From NCBI GenBank assembly GCA_038501195.1, contig JBBPUQ010000005.1, positions 1,798,001 to 1,862,000 of the forward strand: 64,000 bases of DNA. The letters are read 5' to 3'. The notes beneath the pieces were generated by a model. That model ran no database searches. It saw only the letters and a program-made list of their open reading frames with translations, and was not told where the DNA came from. The position numbers and the translations under genes were made by a program. This document shows, piece by piece, positions 49,988 to 62,549 of the stretch. Within the stretch, counting starts at the first letter, position 1. Each line of letters starts with the position of its first letter. The DNA is from Nemania diffusa. Taxonomy: Eukaryota; Ascomycota; Sordariomycetes; Xylariales; Xylariaceae.

Positions 49988-51806
49988 ATGATGCTTCAGA
50001 ATTCCGCCCGACTGGCAATTCTCCAAGTCTTGCAAGTCTGGCTCCTACACGTCAGCGCAAGTCAATACGGAGAAAACCATGATCCCGTTGAGAAGGACGA
50101 AGATCTCGTTGCCGCTCATTTCCCCGATACCGATGACGTGCTTCTCTCCCCGGCTTTCTTGAACCCGCAAGGTGTACTCGATGGCTTCGCAACTGGCATA
50201 GATGGCCCAACAGATGATGCAACGCTCGGTAAGTGAACTCATTTCACGGGCGAGAGAGACTTAGCTTACCGGACACGGCTAGATGACTTTCTGCGATCAA
50301 TCTCCGATAGGAACGACTGGGTTGACTACCACCTGGCCAGTTTCACTTCTGAGGAGGGTCGTTCATTTCCGTACGTGTATCTATCGCAAAAGTCACAAGC
50401 ATCAAGCAATGAGAACGCACAGAAACTTCGAGTCTGGGTCCAGGGAGGTGTCCACGGTAACGAACCAGCCGGAGATCAGGCCGTATTAGCTCTACTTGGA
50501 AAGCTGGATGCGAATGAGACATGGACAGCGTCGCTCCTCGAAAGATTGGACATCCTTTTGTTTCCTCGTTACAACCCTGATGGCGTGTCTTATTTTCAAC
50601 GCGATCTTTCTTCTAATCTTGACCCCAACCGCGAACATACGAAGCTCGCTCGGCAACAATCCCGCTCAATCAAGCAACTATTGAGCTCATTCACGCCTCA
50701 TATCGCTGTTGATATGCATGAGTTCACTGGAACTCGTCTAACAGCAGGCCGTTATAAACATGGCAGTAAGTGAGCCCCCGGCGGTTTATCGCTGCTGCAT
50801 TATTTACTGACTGCCATCATCGCAGTGGACGCACTAATCGCAGCTGGTAAGAACCTCAATACACATGCGGATATCCGGAATATCTCGGAGACCCTATTCG
50901 CAGCTGGTATTGCGAACCGACTCGAAGCTGCCGGATTTCGATGGGAGTCGTATTTCACTCTGAGTAGTAGCGATGCTCCCGGAGTCACACTCTCGGAGGC
51001 TGGAAGTGATGCAAAAGCTGGACGGAACAGCTATGGCTTAATGCAGGCGATAGGTATTCTTAACGAAGTCCGCGGCATCCGTCTCGCAGACCAACACTTC
51101 CAGCGGCGCGTATCGACCGCGCTCACGATGGTGTCTGCTATTCTGGACATCGCCCTCGAGAACTTTGATGAGGTTTATTCTACGGTGAGTATTTGGTTGA
51201 CCGAATCAGTGTCTGATATCCACTAATATGATCTAGGTTGAAACCGCGATCGAGAAATTCATCACTAGTAATGATGACATTATCCTCACTGACTATCAGA
51301 ACCCCGAGAGCCGTTCCGTCTCATTCATCGACGTGACAAATGGCAGTTTAGTGCAGCTCCCTACCAACTGGCTCGGCACCACCCCAACCACCGCAAATCT
51401 GACTAGGACACGCCCAGAAGCGTACCTGATTCCGCGAACGTGGTCGGACCTTGCCATCCGTCTGAACGACTCTGGCGTCATTGTTGAGACCCTCGACTAC
51501 GAATATCGCGGGACCGTTGAGGCCCTGAAAATCACATCGGCGTCTCCAGCACGAGCATATTACGAGGGCGCAATTCAGGTTACGGTGACTACCGAGCCAT
51601 ATCAGCGAGAGGTGCGCCTCCCTGTAGGCAGCTTTCTCGTCAGCACGAGACAGAAAAATGCAGCGCTGGCCTTCGTCACGCTAGAACCCGAGAATATCGA
51701 TTCTTACGTTCGATTTAATCTCGTGCCAGTCCAGACGGGCGACGAGTATCCTATTTTCAGAGTCCTATCAGCGCCAACTCGACGGGATATGCCATCTGAG
51801 CTCTAG
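49988..51806 (+). CDS. secreted M14 zinc metallocarboxypeptidase
   Basis: Exons 49988-50228, 50283-50765, 50826-51184 and 51237-51806 close at 550 residues. A signal peptide covers about residues 1-25. Zinc ligands: H138 and E141 in [10 protein letters not shown], and H225 in [15 protein letters not shown] at 192-197 is the substrate-carboxylate motif, and E322 in GILNEVRGI is a good candidate for the catalytic glutamate. The ~190 residues after the catalytic part form an extra beta-rich tail ([19 protein letters not shown]) found in fungal members. It would remove C-terminal amino acids from extracellular peptides. No propeptide of the classical CPA type is evident. A second ATG follows the first directly, so the start could be one codon later. 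Confidence 0.88.
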
Positions 51807-52684
51807 CTATGATCTTAATTTTACAACATCACTAGCAGGCAAGACTTAGGTGTGGCATTGGTACTAGCCGTGGTGCAAATGTCTTGCTCTCTAGCCTCGT
51901 ATACTATTTATACTATAGGATCATTCAATGGTCTCACAACCTTAATTCGCCTTTCTCCTTCGTTTTTGGGTTATATACCTTTTGATATGGACGATGCATA
52001 AACTATCGGCGGAGTCTTTTCAAGTTGATAGCTAGATGGCGAGTTTGGACACTATCCTCAGGTCCGCCGTACCTCTGTCGTCGAACTGGTTTAGTAACTG
52101 CTTAGTTAACAACTACATGCCCAAATGAGAGACAATTGGATAAATGTGTCATTGGAGCATCAAAGCAAAGGGGATTTCCTAGTGGTAGGTGCGCTTGCTG
52201 TCTTCTCCGATCTTTTATCTCTGTAATATCTTGTGACCGTCAACGCCATCGTCATCATCCTCCTAGATCAAGGTCATGTAGACAGCGCATAAATGCGCAT
52301 TCCCATTACGGAAGAGGGCTCCAGTCATCACAGCTTAAGCCAATAGTATAGTTGCCCAACACATGCAGACCAACATCAATCGTGCTCTTCGTGATGAGGG
52401 GCCACCTGTGGGAGGAGGGGATCTGTTCCTAATGAGATCGTGGCAAACTACAAGTAATACATAGTAAACCAACACCACTTATCAGCGTTCTACAGTGTTC
52501 ATATTTGGGAAGTTCTGAGGTCGCCGTTCATACCATAAGATGGGGTCGGCGCATCCACCCGGTCTTCACTAATATCTCTATGGAATATGATAACGGAGTT
52601 CCTTAAGAGCTCATCTTCTTTCCCCTCATTAGCCTCCCCCTCGCCCCCCTTCTATCTGTTCGCATATTTTTCAACCTAATCACT
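51807..52684. other. intergenic region
   Basis: 3' flank of the carboxypeptidase gene; no gene seen. Ends in a pyrimidine-rich stretch before the Cys-rich fragment. Confidence 0.55.
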
Positions 52685-52699
52685 CATTTCTTTACTATA

Positions 52700-53015
52700 T
52701 CGTGCTTCAAGAGAAGAATCAACGTACTACTACCACGATAGACAATGAAGAGCTCTATATCTCGTATGGGGACTGCTTCTATGGAGAGGGGCAGATATCC
52801 GACCGGCGCTTCATCCCGTGTGGTAACGCCGCCGTCTCAGGGACTCAGGCCTGCTGCTTTGAGGGAGACTTCTGCTTGTCTTCAAATGTATGCTACGACA
52901 ATGACAGTACGTCGAAGACATCTTTACTACGTATTATAAAGATATACCGATGTCGAAGCTGACCTGAGGAATAGCTACTATGGGACTTGTATTCACTCTG
53001 TGACCTAATCCTCTA
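52700..53015 (+). pseudogene. decayed fragment of a fungal Cys-rich extracellular domain
   Basis: The frame from 52702 contains DCFYGEGQISDRRFIPCGNA, then QACCFEGDFCLSSNVCYDND. This CY-xG-...-PC-...-CC-xxGD-CLS-xx-C spacing is common in short fungal secreted or membrane-anchored proteins. There is no ATG in this frame near the motif. A GTACGT donor follows the last Cys. After a possible CTGAGGAATAG acceptor, YYGTCIHSVT resembles the usual continuation but is in another phase and stops at once. I see no transmembrane part. A missing upstream exon is an alternative to decay. Confidence 0.5.
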
Positions 53016-55244
53016 ACACAATAAGAGTAACAGCAAATATGTTTCAGATTCAGAATGAAGTGACTGGTCAAACTATTGTAGTCTGCCCGCCCCCCCTTGA
53101 ATCGCAGACCGCAGAGCTGAACAAACTAACCCCAGCGACTAAATATCAAGTCATTAAACAGCCTAATATTTTCAGCACATAGCCCCTGCAACAAGGACGA
53201 TAACACAAAGTTGTTCAACATTTCACTCGCGGCTAAATTGAAAGCGCCAAATCTCTCCCAATCCATCAGCTAAAGACTAATTGTAGAACAAAAGGGGGAG
53301 TACAAATCTTGGCATCTATTATTACCTTCTACGATGGCCGTAGGACAGAAAATGTCTACAAGCACGGCGCCCCAGCCAGCTAGAGGGTGCGAACCTTCCT
53401 CCGTGTCATGTTAGTTGCGCCTTGTTCAACCAGAGCGATATCGGCTGACTCTATCCAGTTAAATTAGACTCGAAAGTTTACAATAGCTGCGTTGAGATAA
53501 TTTTTCATCAAAATATGCTAGTACATACTTTTTTTAAGCAAACAAGCGAAGCCAAGTGGGTACGAATCTATATCCTACTACTATTGCCTAAATAATAATG
53601 TCGCGTTGCAAAATCAGTAATAGTACCGCGAAGTCTAATGTTATTATCATCAGAATATAAAAAATAAAGTGCTCGTCTTTTATCATTAGGTGAAATCATA
53701 CTCATTAGGCTGTTCTCCCAAACTTCGGTTTATTTGCTAGAGTCTGTTGTGTGCTATATGTTTGCTTCTTAATGTGTAATTACCTAGTTAATTCTAATAT
53801 AAATGGGACTACTTCGCTTGGGACGGAAAAAGAACCAAACTTGAATTGTATTGTGTTATAGTTATTCGAAATAGAGTTATCAGTAGTTTCGTATACAATA
53901 ACCTTGATCACATAATATATTATCAACAAATATAGCTTGATCACACCATTACGACTCTCCATAATGCCGATTGGATGCCTACTTGAGTCACCTTTCCATC
54001 GTGATACAGCGTCATCTTACAAGTCGGTCGAGATAAGGCAGTTTTCTTTGCCGAGTAGGCTGAGTTTGAATTACGCGGATGAAGCAATTCGTATCTCCGA
54101 AGGGCGAGAAGGTGCTCGGTCGAGCCTAGAAACTACCCAGGCAAAACATAAAGTGCAGACACTCGATTAGGAATGACTCAGCACTCTCCCTTTAACACCG
54201 GTCAACATGAAAAATCTTAGGTCATTTCATGCGAAAAGAAAGAACCAACCGGTGAGGTAGATACTAGTGACCCTGCAGGAAAGGGAGGGGGCTTGGAGTT
54301 GTCCCAAAGTTGTGATACGTTAGGTTACGCGTTCTCTTCTATCGAGTAAGGCAACCTCCTAGCATCTCGGATTACCTATTTTCTCGGCTGACATATCAAT
54401 AGAATGCGAACCTCTTTGGCAGGTACTATATCTGGACGGAGATAGTTAGAACGATGGCGATGGCGATGGCGATGGCTGACGCGGTACCTAAGTAACATCC
54501 GGGGCGGCACGTGGATCCGGTCTCGCGCGTAACACCGAGCCGAAGTGCCGAGATCCATCAGAATGTATCAGAAAGGACCGGAGCCGGGGACCTGGTAATA
54601 TGCAGGTGCATCCCCACTAGGAAGTCACGAGGAAAACAGGCCGTAGTGTCAGCATCATTCCATGTAGGATAATGAAGGGTCCCACCGAATGATGACACTT
54701 TCGTCTTATTCCCGTGTCCGCTATCTAGGGTTTAGTCCTGATAGGGCTTTTTGGTCGTTGAGCCTTACGGTTCAAACTTCAATGCTTGTATCCTATTTGC
54801 CTCTTAGACGCGAAAGGCGTTGTGGGATTGTTTTTTTGGTGTTGTCCACAATGAGTGGTCATGATTAGACGAGATAACTCATCCCTACCGACCCTTAGCG
54901 AAAGCAAACTAATACATTGTCACTTGTTGAGGCTTGCGGTGATTGGGCTTTGTTTTTCACACCGCACGGGCATTTGTAATACTGTCTTTGTTATATACCT
55001 AGGTATACACTTATCTGCTGTGCTCTTTAGGTAAGGGCATATAAGAGGCCGAGGTTCGTATCGGTAGCCCCTTCCTTCCCGGTCTCGGTTGTTCTCGGCC
55101 GTCACACTCATAGCTACCGCCACTTCCCCCGATCATTAATTAATATCCCTTGGCCACTGCTGTAGTTTATTCACTTGAAGTACCTAGGTAGTCACTGCTG
55201 CAGTGTGGTTGATGAGAGAAAGAAACCCATACGCTAGATAGAAC
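53016..55244. other. intergenic region
   Basis: No supportable gene. Contains a GATGGC repeat at 54453-54476. The last 200 bp are the likely promoter of the MFS gene. Confidence 0.5.
54453..54476. repeat. GATGGC hexamer repeat, four units
   Basis: Four tandem GATGGC units in a spacer with no coding frame I can support. Confidence 0.85.
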
Positions 55245-57061
55245 ATGTCTAACATTTCTGACAAAGAAGAAGAGCTTTCCCCAACCGTTCGGTTATCAGA
55301 GCAACAGCATAGGCGGCCGAGTGACGGGAACACGACGGCAACGGAGAAGAGGTCGTTGGACGACCCCGTCTCGCCTACACTTACAGTTCCGCCGCAGGCC
55401 CACGACGGTGCTTTCGGCGAGAAAGACGAGGATGGCGGCCCCGCCCACCCAGTTCGGTCCATGGCCTCGTCCACACGGCCTGAGCCCGCGATTCCTGTCC
55501 CGAAAGAGAACCGGAGAGGGCTATTCCCGTGGCTGTCGCTAGTCTCGGAGGTCGACAACCCTCGCAACTACACCAATGGCGTCAAATGGATGATAACAAT
55601 AGTTGTTGCCGCCGCCGCCGCCGCAGCACCGATGGGCTCCGCAATATTCTACCGTGAGTCTCTCCCTATCTTGCTCCCGCCCCCCCTCCTCAATATACTC
55701 CCAACACTAACACGTAAAACCGTCGCTCAGCTTCCCTCGGCGAGATCGCCGCCGACCTCCATGTCTCCAAGACGGTGGTCAACCTGTCCATCGCGGTGTA
55801 CATGATATCCATGTCCATCTTCCCGCTATGGTGGTCGTCGTTCTCGGAGACGCTGGGCCGCCGCAGCATCTACCTGGTTTCGTTTGCGCTGAACGCCATC
55901 TTCACCGTCGCGAGCGGCCTGAGCCGCAACATCGCGCAGCTCATCGTCTTCCGCCTACTTGCTGGTGGCGCTGCGGCGTCCGTGCAGGCCGTCGGTGCCG
56001 GCACCATTGCCGATGTGTGGACATCCCGCGAGCGCGGCCGCGCCATGGGCATATTCTACCTGGGGCCACTCTGCGGCCCGCTGCTCGCGCCCATCATCGG
56101 CGGCGCCCTCACGGCGGGCTTCGGCTGGCGCAGCACCATGTGGTTCCTCGCCGTCTATGGCGCCATCATCTTCACGCTCGTCCTATTCGGCCTCCCCGAG
56201 ACGCTGCCGCGCCAGCACCACGAACAAGCTTCGCCACCAGTCCCAGCCCCCGCTGATGGAGATGACGGCCCGAGTAACGCGGCCCTCTCGCACGTCTCCT
56301 CGCGTCGGTCGGCCGTGCAGTCCCGCACGCGAGACGTGGGACGCTGGGCGAAGCGCGCGTTCATCGACCCGCTATCGATCCTTAAGTTACTACGGTTCCC
56401 GGCGGTGGGGCTGATTGTGTCGTACGCGGCCATCACATTCGGCGCCCTCTTTGTGCTCAACATCTGCGTGCAGGCGGGGTTCGCGACCGCGCCATACAAC
56501 TTCCCACCACTAATCGTAGGTTTGCTATACCTACCCGTGTCGGTGGGCTACGTGCTCGCGTCGCTGCTCGGCGGCCCCTGGCTTGATCGCATCATGGTGC
56601 GCGAGGCGCGGAAGGCGGGCCGCTACGACGCGCGCGGCCGCCTCGTCTTTTATCCCGAAGACCGCGTGCGCGAGAATGCGTGGATTTCGGCCGCGCTGTA
56701 CCCTGGCGCGCTCGTCTGGTTCGGCTGGAGCATCCAGACGCGCCAGCACTGGGTCGTGCCGAGCGTGGCTAACTTCTTCTTCGGCATCGGCAGCATGCTC
56801 GTCTTCAGCATGGCCACCACGATGCTCACCGAGTTCATGCCGCGGCGCGCGAGCTCCGGCGTCGCCCTCAACAACTTCGTGCGCAACATCCTCAGTGCCA
56901 CGGGCGCGATTGTCGGACAGCCTCTAATCGACGCCATCGGCTTCGGGTGGCTTTCGACGGGCGTCGCGGTCATTGCTTTCGTAGCCGGAAACTTGGCCCT
57001 GTTTCTCCTGAGGCGCAACAGTCAGAGATGGAGGAAGGCGATGAACGAGCAGATAGGCTAG
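55245..57061 (+). CDS. MFS drug/proton antiporter, DHA1 Qdr-like
   Basis: Exons 55245-55653 and 55731-57061 (phase 1 join) close at 579 residues. A ~115-residue cytosolic N-terminus, rich in Ser, Pro and charged residues, precedes the membrane domain. DNPRNYTNGVKWM marks its border, as in fungal DHA1 transporters. SETLGRRSIYL is the loop-2/3 motif, and YLGPLCGPLLAPIIGG is the antiporter motif C in helix 5. A charged central loop (about residues 290-340) divides two six-helix halves. The family exports drugs, weak acids or polyamines in exchange for protons at the plasma membrane. Substrate unknown. An alanine run lies in helix 1, coded by GCC repeats. GC is high throughout. Confidence 0.88.
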
Positions 57062-57496
57062 GCAGACGTAGGGGCTAGTGTGCCTTTAAATAGGCACCTA
57101 GATAACTAAGGATGCTCCATATCTAGATACTGAAATATGCAAGGCACTGCATATCGAGGTGGTTGCGAGGTTCTGCGGGCAGGCTCTGAGCTATGATGAT
57201 TAATGAGTTCACGGAATAAATGATGAAGTTGATGTAGGAGGGTAAACGATATACCCACGCGGGAATAGATTAGGTATAGAAGATATGCATCAATACCATT
57301 AAATTTCCACCGTATACTACCCCTCTTTGCAGGCTGTTTGTTCGGCTCGTGGTATGCAAACGCAAGTTCACTCAATAGTGATCAATAAATAGGGTACAGC
57401 CGAGCCCAGGCCGCCCATGTCGTTAGCCGTCTTGTGTAATCTATATATATCATAACTAAGCGATTTAATATCCAGACCTCATCCACATGCATCCAC
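57062..57496. other. convergent spacer
   Basis: 3' flanks of the MFS gene and the PLP-enzyme gene, AT-leaning against GC-rich genes on both sides. Nothing else seen. Confidence 0.6.
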
Positions 57497-58914
57497 CTAC
57501 TCCCCCCCCTTCGGCGCAAACAGCTTCCCAAGCGCCTCCAAGCTCACATTCCCCCCACTGATGACAACGCCCACATCCCACCCCTCCTCGCCCCCCTCCC
57601 TCTCCACCATGCTCCTAAACTCCTCGTTGAACAGCGCCACGGCCAACGGCACGGCGGAACTGGGCTCGACCACCATCTTGAAGCGCTCGTAGATGAGCCG
57701 CAGCGCGGCGACGATCTCGTCCTCGGACACGCTGTAGAAGCCGGCGACGAGCCGCCGCTCGTAGATGACGCCCCAGGGCACGGCGCCGAGGGGTGTGCGC
57801 AGGCCGTCGGCGATAGTGAGCGTCGACACGGCCTCGACGCGTTTCCCCGCCTCGTACCCGCGCTTCGCGTCGTCGGCACCCTCGAAGGAGGGTTCGCACC
57901 CGAAGACGCGGATCCCGGTGCTCGCGCACGACAGGGCGACGCCTGCGAGCATGCCGCCGCCGCCGCAGGGGGCTAGGATCGCGTCTAGGTCTGGCTTCTC
58001 TCTTTTCCTCTCTGGGAGTCTTGGCGTTGTCACTGGTGCCCTGAGGGTGAGTTCTGCCGGCGTGGCGCCGGGGGAAGTAGAGGGGGCAGAGGGGGAGGGA
58101 AAGGAGGCGGCGATGATGGCGCGGGCGTCCTCCTGCAGCTCGAGCCCGAGCGTGCCCTGCCCGAGCACGATGTCGGGGTGGTCGTAGGGCGGCACGAGGC
58201 GCGCGCCCGTGGCCGCCACCACGTCCGCGACGACGGCCTCGCGCTCCACGCTCGTGCTGCCGCTGAAGACGACGCGCGCGCCGTAGCCCTGCGTCGCGGC
58301 GATCTTGGGCGCCGCCGAGATGGAGGGCATCACGATGTGCGCCGGGATGCCGTTGGTGCGGGCCGCCAGCGCGAGCGCTTGGGCGTGGTTGCCTGGGGGC
58401 GGGTGTTAGCTTTGCTGACTGAAGACATGGTATGGAAAAAGGGGGTGTATCTATGTATATATATCTACATCACGAATAGCCCTGCGTCGCGTCTTGGACG
58501 CCGCCTGTAGAGTAGCATACCAGCAAAAGTGGGAAGAACAAAAAAAAAATCATTTAAAACCGAAAATCGAAAAAGGGGAAGCTCACCACTACTATGCGTA
58601 ACAACCCCCCTCTCCCTGCCCCCTCCCTCCTCCCACCCCGGCTCCCTCTTCAAGCGCTCGATGGCGTGGAACGCGCCGCGGATCTTGAAGGCGCCGATGC
58701 GCTGCAGGTTCTCGCACTTGAAGTACAGCCGCATCGTCGGGTTCGCCGGCTTCTTCTCCCCTTCTGCCGCCGCTGCGGCCTGTGGCGTCGACGCGAGCCG
58801 GTTCAGCGTGGCGTTCGTGAGCGTGGGCGTGTGGTGCACGAACGGCTTGATCAGCTCCCGCGCCTCGAACACGGAAGCGCGCGTCAGCGGGGGTGAGGTC
58901 GAGGGGTCTGCCAT
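57497..58914 (-). CDS. PLP enzyme: serine racemase / threonine dehydratase-like
   Basis: Exons 58587-58914 and 57497-58392 on the minus strand close at 407 residues. K77 in GAFKIRGA is the Schiff-base lysine, HSSGNHAQ (108-114) holds the substrate carboxylate, and the glycine loop CGGGGMLAG (about 252-260) binds the PLP phosphate. The C-terminus has SGGNVSLE. This is fold-type II PLP, as in serine racemase, yeast Sry1 (3-hydroxyaspartate ammonia-lyase) and catabolic threonine dehydratase. It lacks the ACT regulatory domain of the biosynthetic Ilv1. An extra 35-45 residues rich in Ser, Pro and Thr (about 200-243) precede DLDAILAPCGGG and are absent from usual relatives; an unspliced in-frame intron is an alternative. 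Substrate not decidable. Confidence 0.85.
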
Positions 58915-59571
58915 TTCGTGTGTGGGTTTCTCTCCTTTTCCTCCTTGCTACTATGTTGGTTTTCTTTCTTTCTCGTTCCCCCCTTTCGTACCACTGTGGT
59001 CTAGCTTTGGTCCTCCTAAATTCAGACCTCTACTCGTGTTCTACAAAGACTCACGAAAAATATGTATTACTGACTCTTGTGAATGTCTAATGTATGATCT
59101 ATCAAGCAGAAAAGAAAATAAAAGGTGACCTATCTTCTCCAACCAACCAGTCATAATCAATTGGTAAGAGTATATACATAGTAAGGGCTTGATGCAACAT
59201 CCCGAAGCTAGGCGGATCTACTCCATTACCCGTGGATCTCCAAGGCGTTTGCGTCTCCGACCGGCCTATGGGCCAATTCCGATAGCGGAAAGGAGACTTC
59301 AAACCTGGAGGGGATATCGCAATTCAAGTGCAAAGTTGGCGCCGATCAAGAAATACGTTCATGAAACATTGAAATAGAAAATAACATTGCTAGCTCGACA
59401 TAACTTTTGGACTTAATCCCTTTGGTCCTCGCAAGCCATATGATATCTGGGGGAATCCTGAATACAAGTACACAAGTTTTGTCATCACTTTAACACCTCC
59501 GATGTATACACCGCCAATGTTTTTAGTCCCAAACCAATAAATGCCCAACGCCACTCGCTTCAATACTGAGT
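58915..59571. other. intergenic spacer
   Basis: Upstream region of the PLP-enzyme gene and 3' flank of ILV5. No gene seen. Confidence 0.6.
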
Positions 59572-61056
59572 TTACTTCTGGTTCTCGGGTCGGAGAGATC
59601 TGTAAAATTTGAAGTTAGCAAAAGTTCTGAGCGTAGCACGTAGAAGCCTAGTATTAGAGATTCCATGCTTACCTGACGGCCCGGCCGGCTCTCCAGATCT
59701 CCAGATCCCGGATCTCCTTCATCTCGGCCTCGAACTTCTGTCGGTAATCCTTCTGGCTGTTGTACTCGAGCGATCGCTTAGTCTCAGTGCCATCAATGAC
59801 AGCATCGTATAGCTGGTTGAAGACGGGCTTCAGGGCAGCCTTGAACCGAGGGGTCCAGTCGATGGCGCCACGGCGGGCAGTGGTAGAGCAGGCCTCGTAC
59901 ATCCAGTCCATACCGTTGGCACCGATCAGAGGGTACAAGCTCTGGGTAGCCTCCTCGACGGTCTCGTTGAAGGCCTCGCTGGGGCTGTGGCCACGCTCAC
60001 GGAGGACCTCGTACTGGGCAAGGAACATACCGTGGATACCGCCCATCAGGCAACCACGCTCACCGTAAAGGTCAGAGTAGACTTCCTTCTCGAAGGTGGT
60101 CTTGTAAAGGTAGCCACTGCCGACAGCAACACCGAGAGCCTGAGCCTTCTCCTCAGCCTTGCCAGTGACATCCTGGTAAACAGCAAAAGAGGAGTTGATA
60201 CCACGGCCCTCGCGGAAGAGCGAGCGGACAGTTCGGCCGGAGCCCTTAGGGGCAACGAGGATGACATCGACGTCCTTGGGGACATCGACCTTGGTCACAT
60301 CCTTGAAGACAGGAGAGAAACCGTGGGAGAAGTATAGAGTCTGCGAGATTGTGAGTTACGTCACATGGATGCAATATATTTTTATAGAACATACCTTGCC
60401 CTTGGTTATTTGGGGCTTGATAGCGGGCCAGGTCTCGCTCTGGGCAGCATCACTGAGGAGGTTCATGACGATGGTACCCTTGCCGATGGCCTCATCGACC
60501 TCGAAGAGGTTCTTGCCAGGCACCCAGCCGTCTTGTACCGCATCCTTCCAGGATTGGCCGTTCTTTCGGACACCAACGATGACGTTTAGTCCGTTGTCGC
60601 GGAGGTTCAGACCCTGACCGTGGCCCTGGGAGCCGTAACCGATCAGAGCGAGGGTGTCGTTCTTGAAGTATTCCTACAAAGATGGTAAGCTAGGGCCTTT
60701 CTTTACCTATCATTATTACTAGTATGATATCAGGCGAAGAACCTACCAAAAGCTTCTCCTTGGGCCAGTCGGCACGCTCTAGACAGAATCGTTAGTTATG
60801 GTGCTAAATCATAGCTGATCCCAGTGTTATATTGGGGTAGCTTACCGTAAACCTCCTCGGATGTACCAGCGAAGTCAATGGTCTTCACACCACGGACCTG
60901 CTGCTGAGCAGCACCGGCTGCAGCGGGGCGAGCCTGGACAGCAGTAGCTCTGACAAGGTTGGTAGCAGCGACGAACGAACGGCGCTGGGCGGCGGGCGAG
61001 ACCAATTGACGAGCCAATTGGCTACGGAGAGCCTTGGAGAATCCTCTGGAAGCCAT
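59572..61056 (-). CDS. ilv5: ketol-acid reductoisomerase, mitochondrial
   Basis: Five exons on the minus strand, 60846-61056, 60747-60778, 60395-60673, 59673-60340 and 59572-59599, close at 405 residues. The first ~55 residues are Arg-, Ala- and Ser-rich without acids, a mitochondrial presequence. LALIGYGSQGHGQGLNLRDN is the NADPH loop. LYFSHGFSPVFKDV, VAPKGSGRTVR and YSDLYGERGCLMGGIHGMF (metal and substrate region) follow. IWRAGRAVRSLRPENQK is the usual fungal C-terminus and needs the small last exon. The enzyme isomerises and reduces acetolactate and acetohydroxybutyrate, the second common step of valine and isoleucine synthesis, with Mg2+ and NADPH. A near-Gcn4 site (TGAGTCG) lies about 260 bp upstream. 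Confidence 0.96.
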
Positions 61057-61313
61057 GACGACAGAAGAAAAATATTGAGCGGGGAGGAGAGATGGCGGGG
61101 TGTTAGACGAGAAACAAGGTATAAGACAAGGACCACGAGAGTCAATTGAGAGACACAAGTATTGCCAGGTGTGATATTGACCAGCAATATGTACTACTCA
61201 ACAAGAGGCAGTCAGGTTGAATATGTGTTGAATTTTTTTTCCAAAGTGAAACCGGAAGTCAAGAGGCAGGCAGAGCTTTTGTGCTAGCGACGATATTCGA
61301 GCGATCTCGGCGG

Positions 61314-61320
61314 TGAGTCG
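61314..61320. promoter_or_regulatory. near-consensus Gcn4/CPC1 site (TGAGTCG)
   Basis: One mismatch from TGAGTCA, about 260 bp upstream of the ILV5 start codon. Plausible because ILV5 is an amino-acid gene; a single heptamer with a mismatch is weak evidence. Confidence 0.3.
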
Positions 61321-62103
61321 AAAATTGCTGCATTATTGGTGGGGATCAGCTGTTAGTGCAAAAGCCTGTTGGCCCTCTTGGTGTTACCAGGTACTAATTT
61401 TTACCGGCTAGAACGCCCAGCAGCCGGGGTTAGGTGTTCTGTATAATATACCTTTACCAGCTACATAATATTTACCCCCGCTCTATCACCCGCCCCCCAA
61501 TCAACTTACATGTCACTGGTTGGTCATCATATAGCTGTACCTTTTAGGCATAAGAGACGGGATATATCGCGTAAATCATGTGATACCTGTTGCATTTTTG
61601 CTATGCAGGTATTAGTCGAGATTTACGCACATACCAAGTCTTATTATTCAGTATGTATAAAGCTCCACGGAGGAGAGACCTATCTAGATAGTTAGGTACG
61701 AAATCACCACTTACCTAGATATCTATCTAGAGTCTATATGTGTGTTATATGTGTAACATTACGAAGGCCCTTTTAAATACCATTCGTTGTTCATAATAGA
61801 TGCCTAAGCATGTCCTACACGAAGCATCAGCTCGGCAAATATCTCTCATTTGCGTAGCTACAGTTTAGATCTGCTACTTACTCCACTCAGGACCACTTGA
61901 TATAAATAGAGAGACAAGACATGGTCTATAAACAAAGCCGACGAAATACTATACTGGCTCATGAATTCGTGCATATTGTATTGTATTGATCATCTTACAT
62001 CTATTGTAAGGTGTAGAGTAGCCTCATACGAGAGGGATAGCGGCCATTTCTGCTTTGCATCATTATTCGCATGGAGCGTAAAAACGATGAAAGACTGCCG
62101 GTT

Positions 62104-62127
62104 TGTCTGTCTGTCTGTCTGTCCGTC
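62104..62127. repeat. TCTG tetranucleotide repeat
   Basis: About five tandem TGTC/TCTG units, the last ones degenerate to GTCC. Confidence 0.8.
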
Positions 62128-62549
62128 CATCCACATGTTTGTCCTCTCGGCTCATATCGCTTCCCAATCTCAGAAGGCCGTCCCAGTCTAGTGCCAAAGC
62201 ATGGGGCAAATTTATCCCTCGAACCGAGTGTCGCGCTCCCCTCGCGAAGAACGCCTGTGCTGTGATGGTGAAAACGTAGTGTAGAAATAAAAAGAAGTTC
62301 GCGCCAATCTGCATCTCAAATCTAGGTATCCACTGCCCAGTAATTAATCATGATCACCGCCAGTCTTTGACATTCTGCGCCACGCCGGTCCTCGCTCCTA
62401 ATGCCCTAAGTTATGCAGAGTGCCACCCCGCCGCCACTCGTGTATGTAAATGCGTCATGGCCCTCTCGGCTCGGAATGATCGAAGATGAGAAAAAGCTGA
62501 TGCTATGCGCGCGCGTGCGCGCGATATTAAATCCACCACGGGCAAAGTC

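Larger units (their letters stand above)
61057..62549. other. intergenic region
   Basis: ILV5 promoter side and Ubc12 3' flank. It holds a (TCTG)n run and alternating GCGC just past the Ubc12 stop. No gene seen. Confidence 0.55.

Noticed and set aside
57106..57375. 89-codon minus-strand frame between the MFS and PLP-enzyme genes
   Set aside because: It lies in the two convergent 3' flanks and has no motif.
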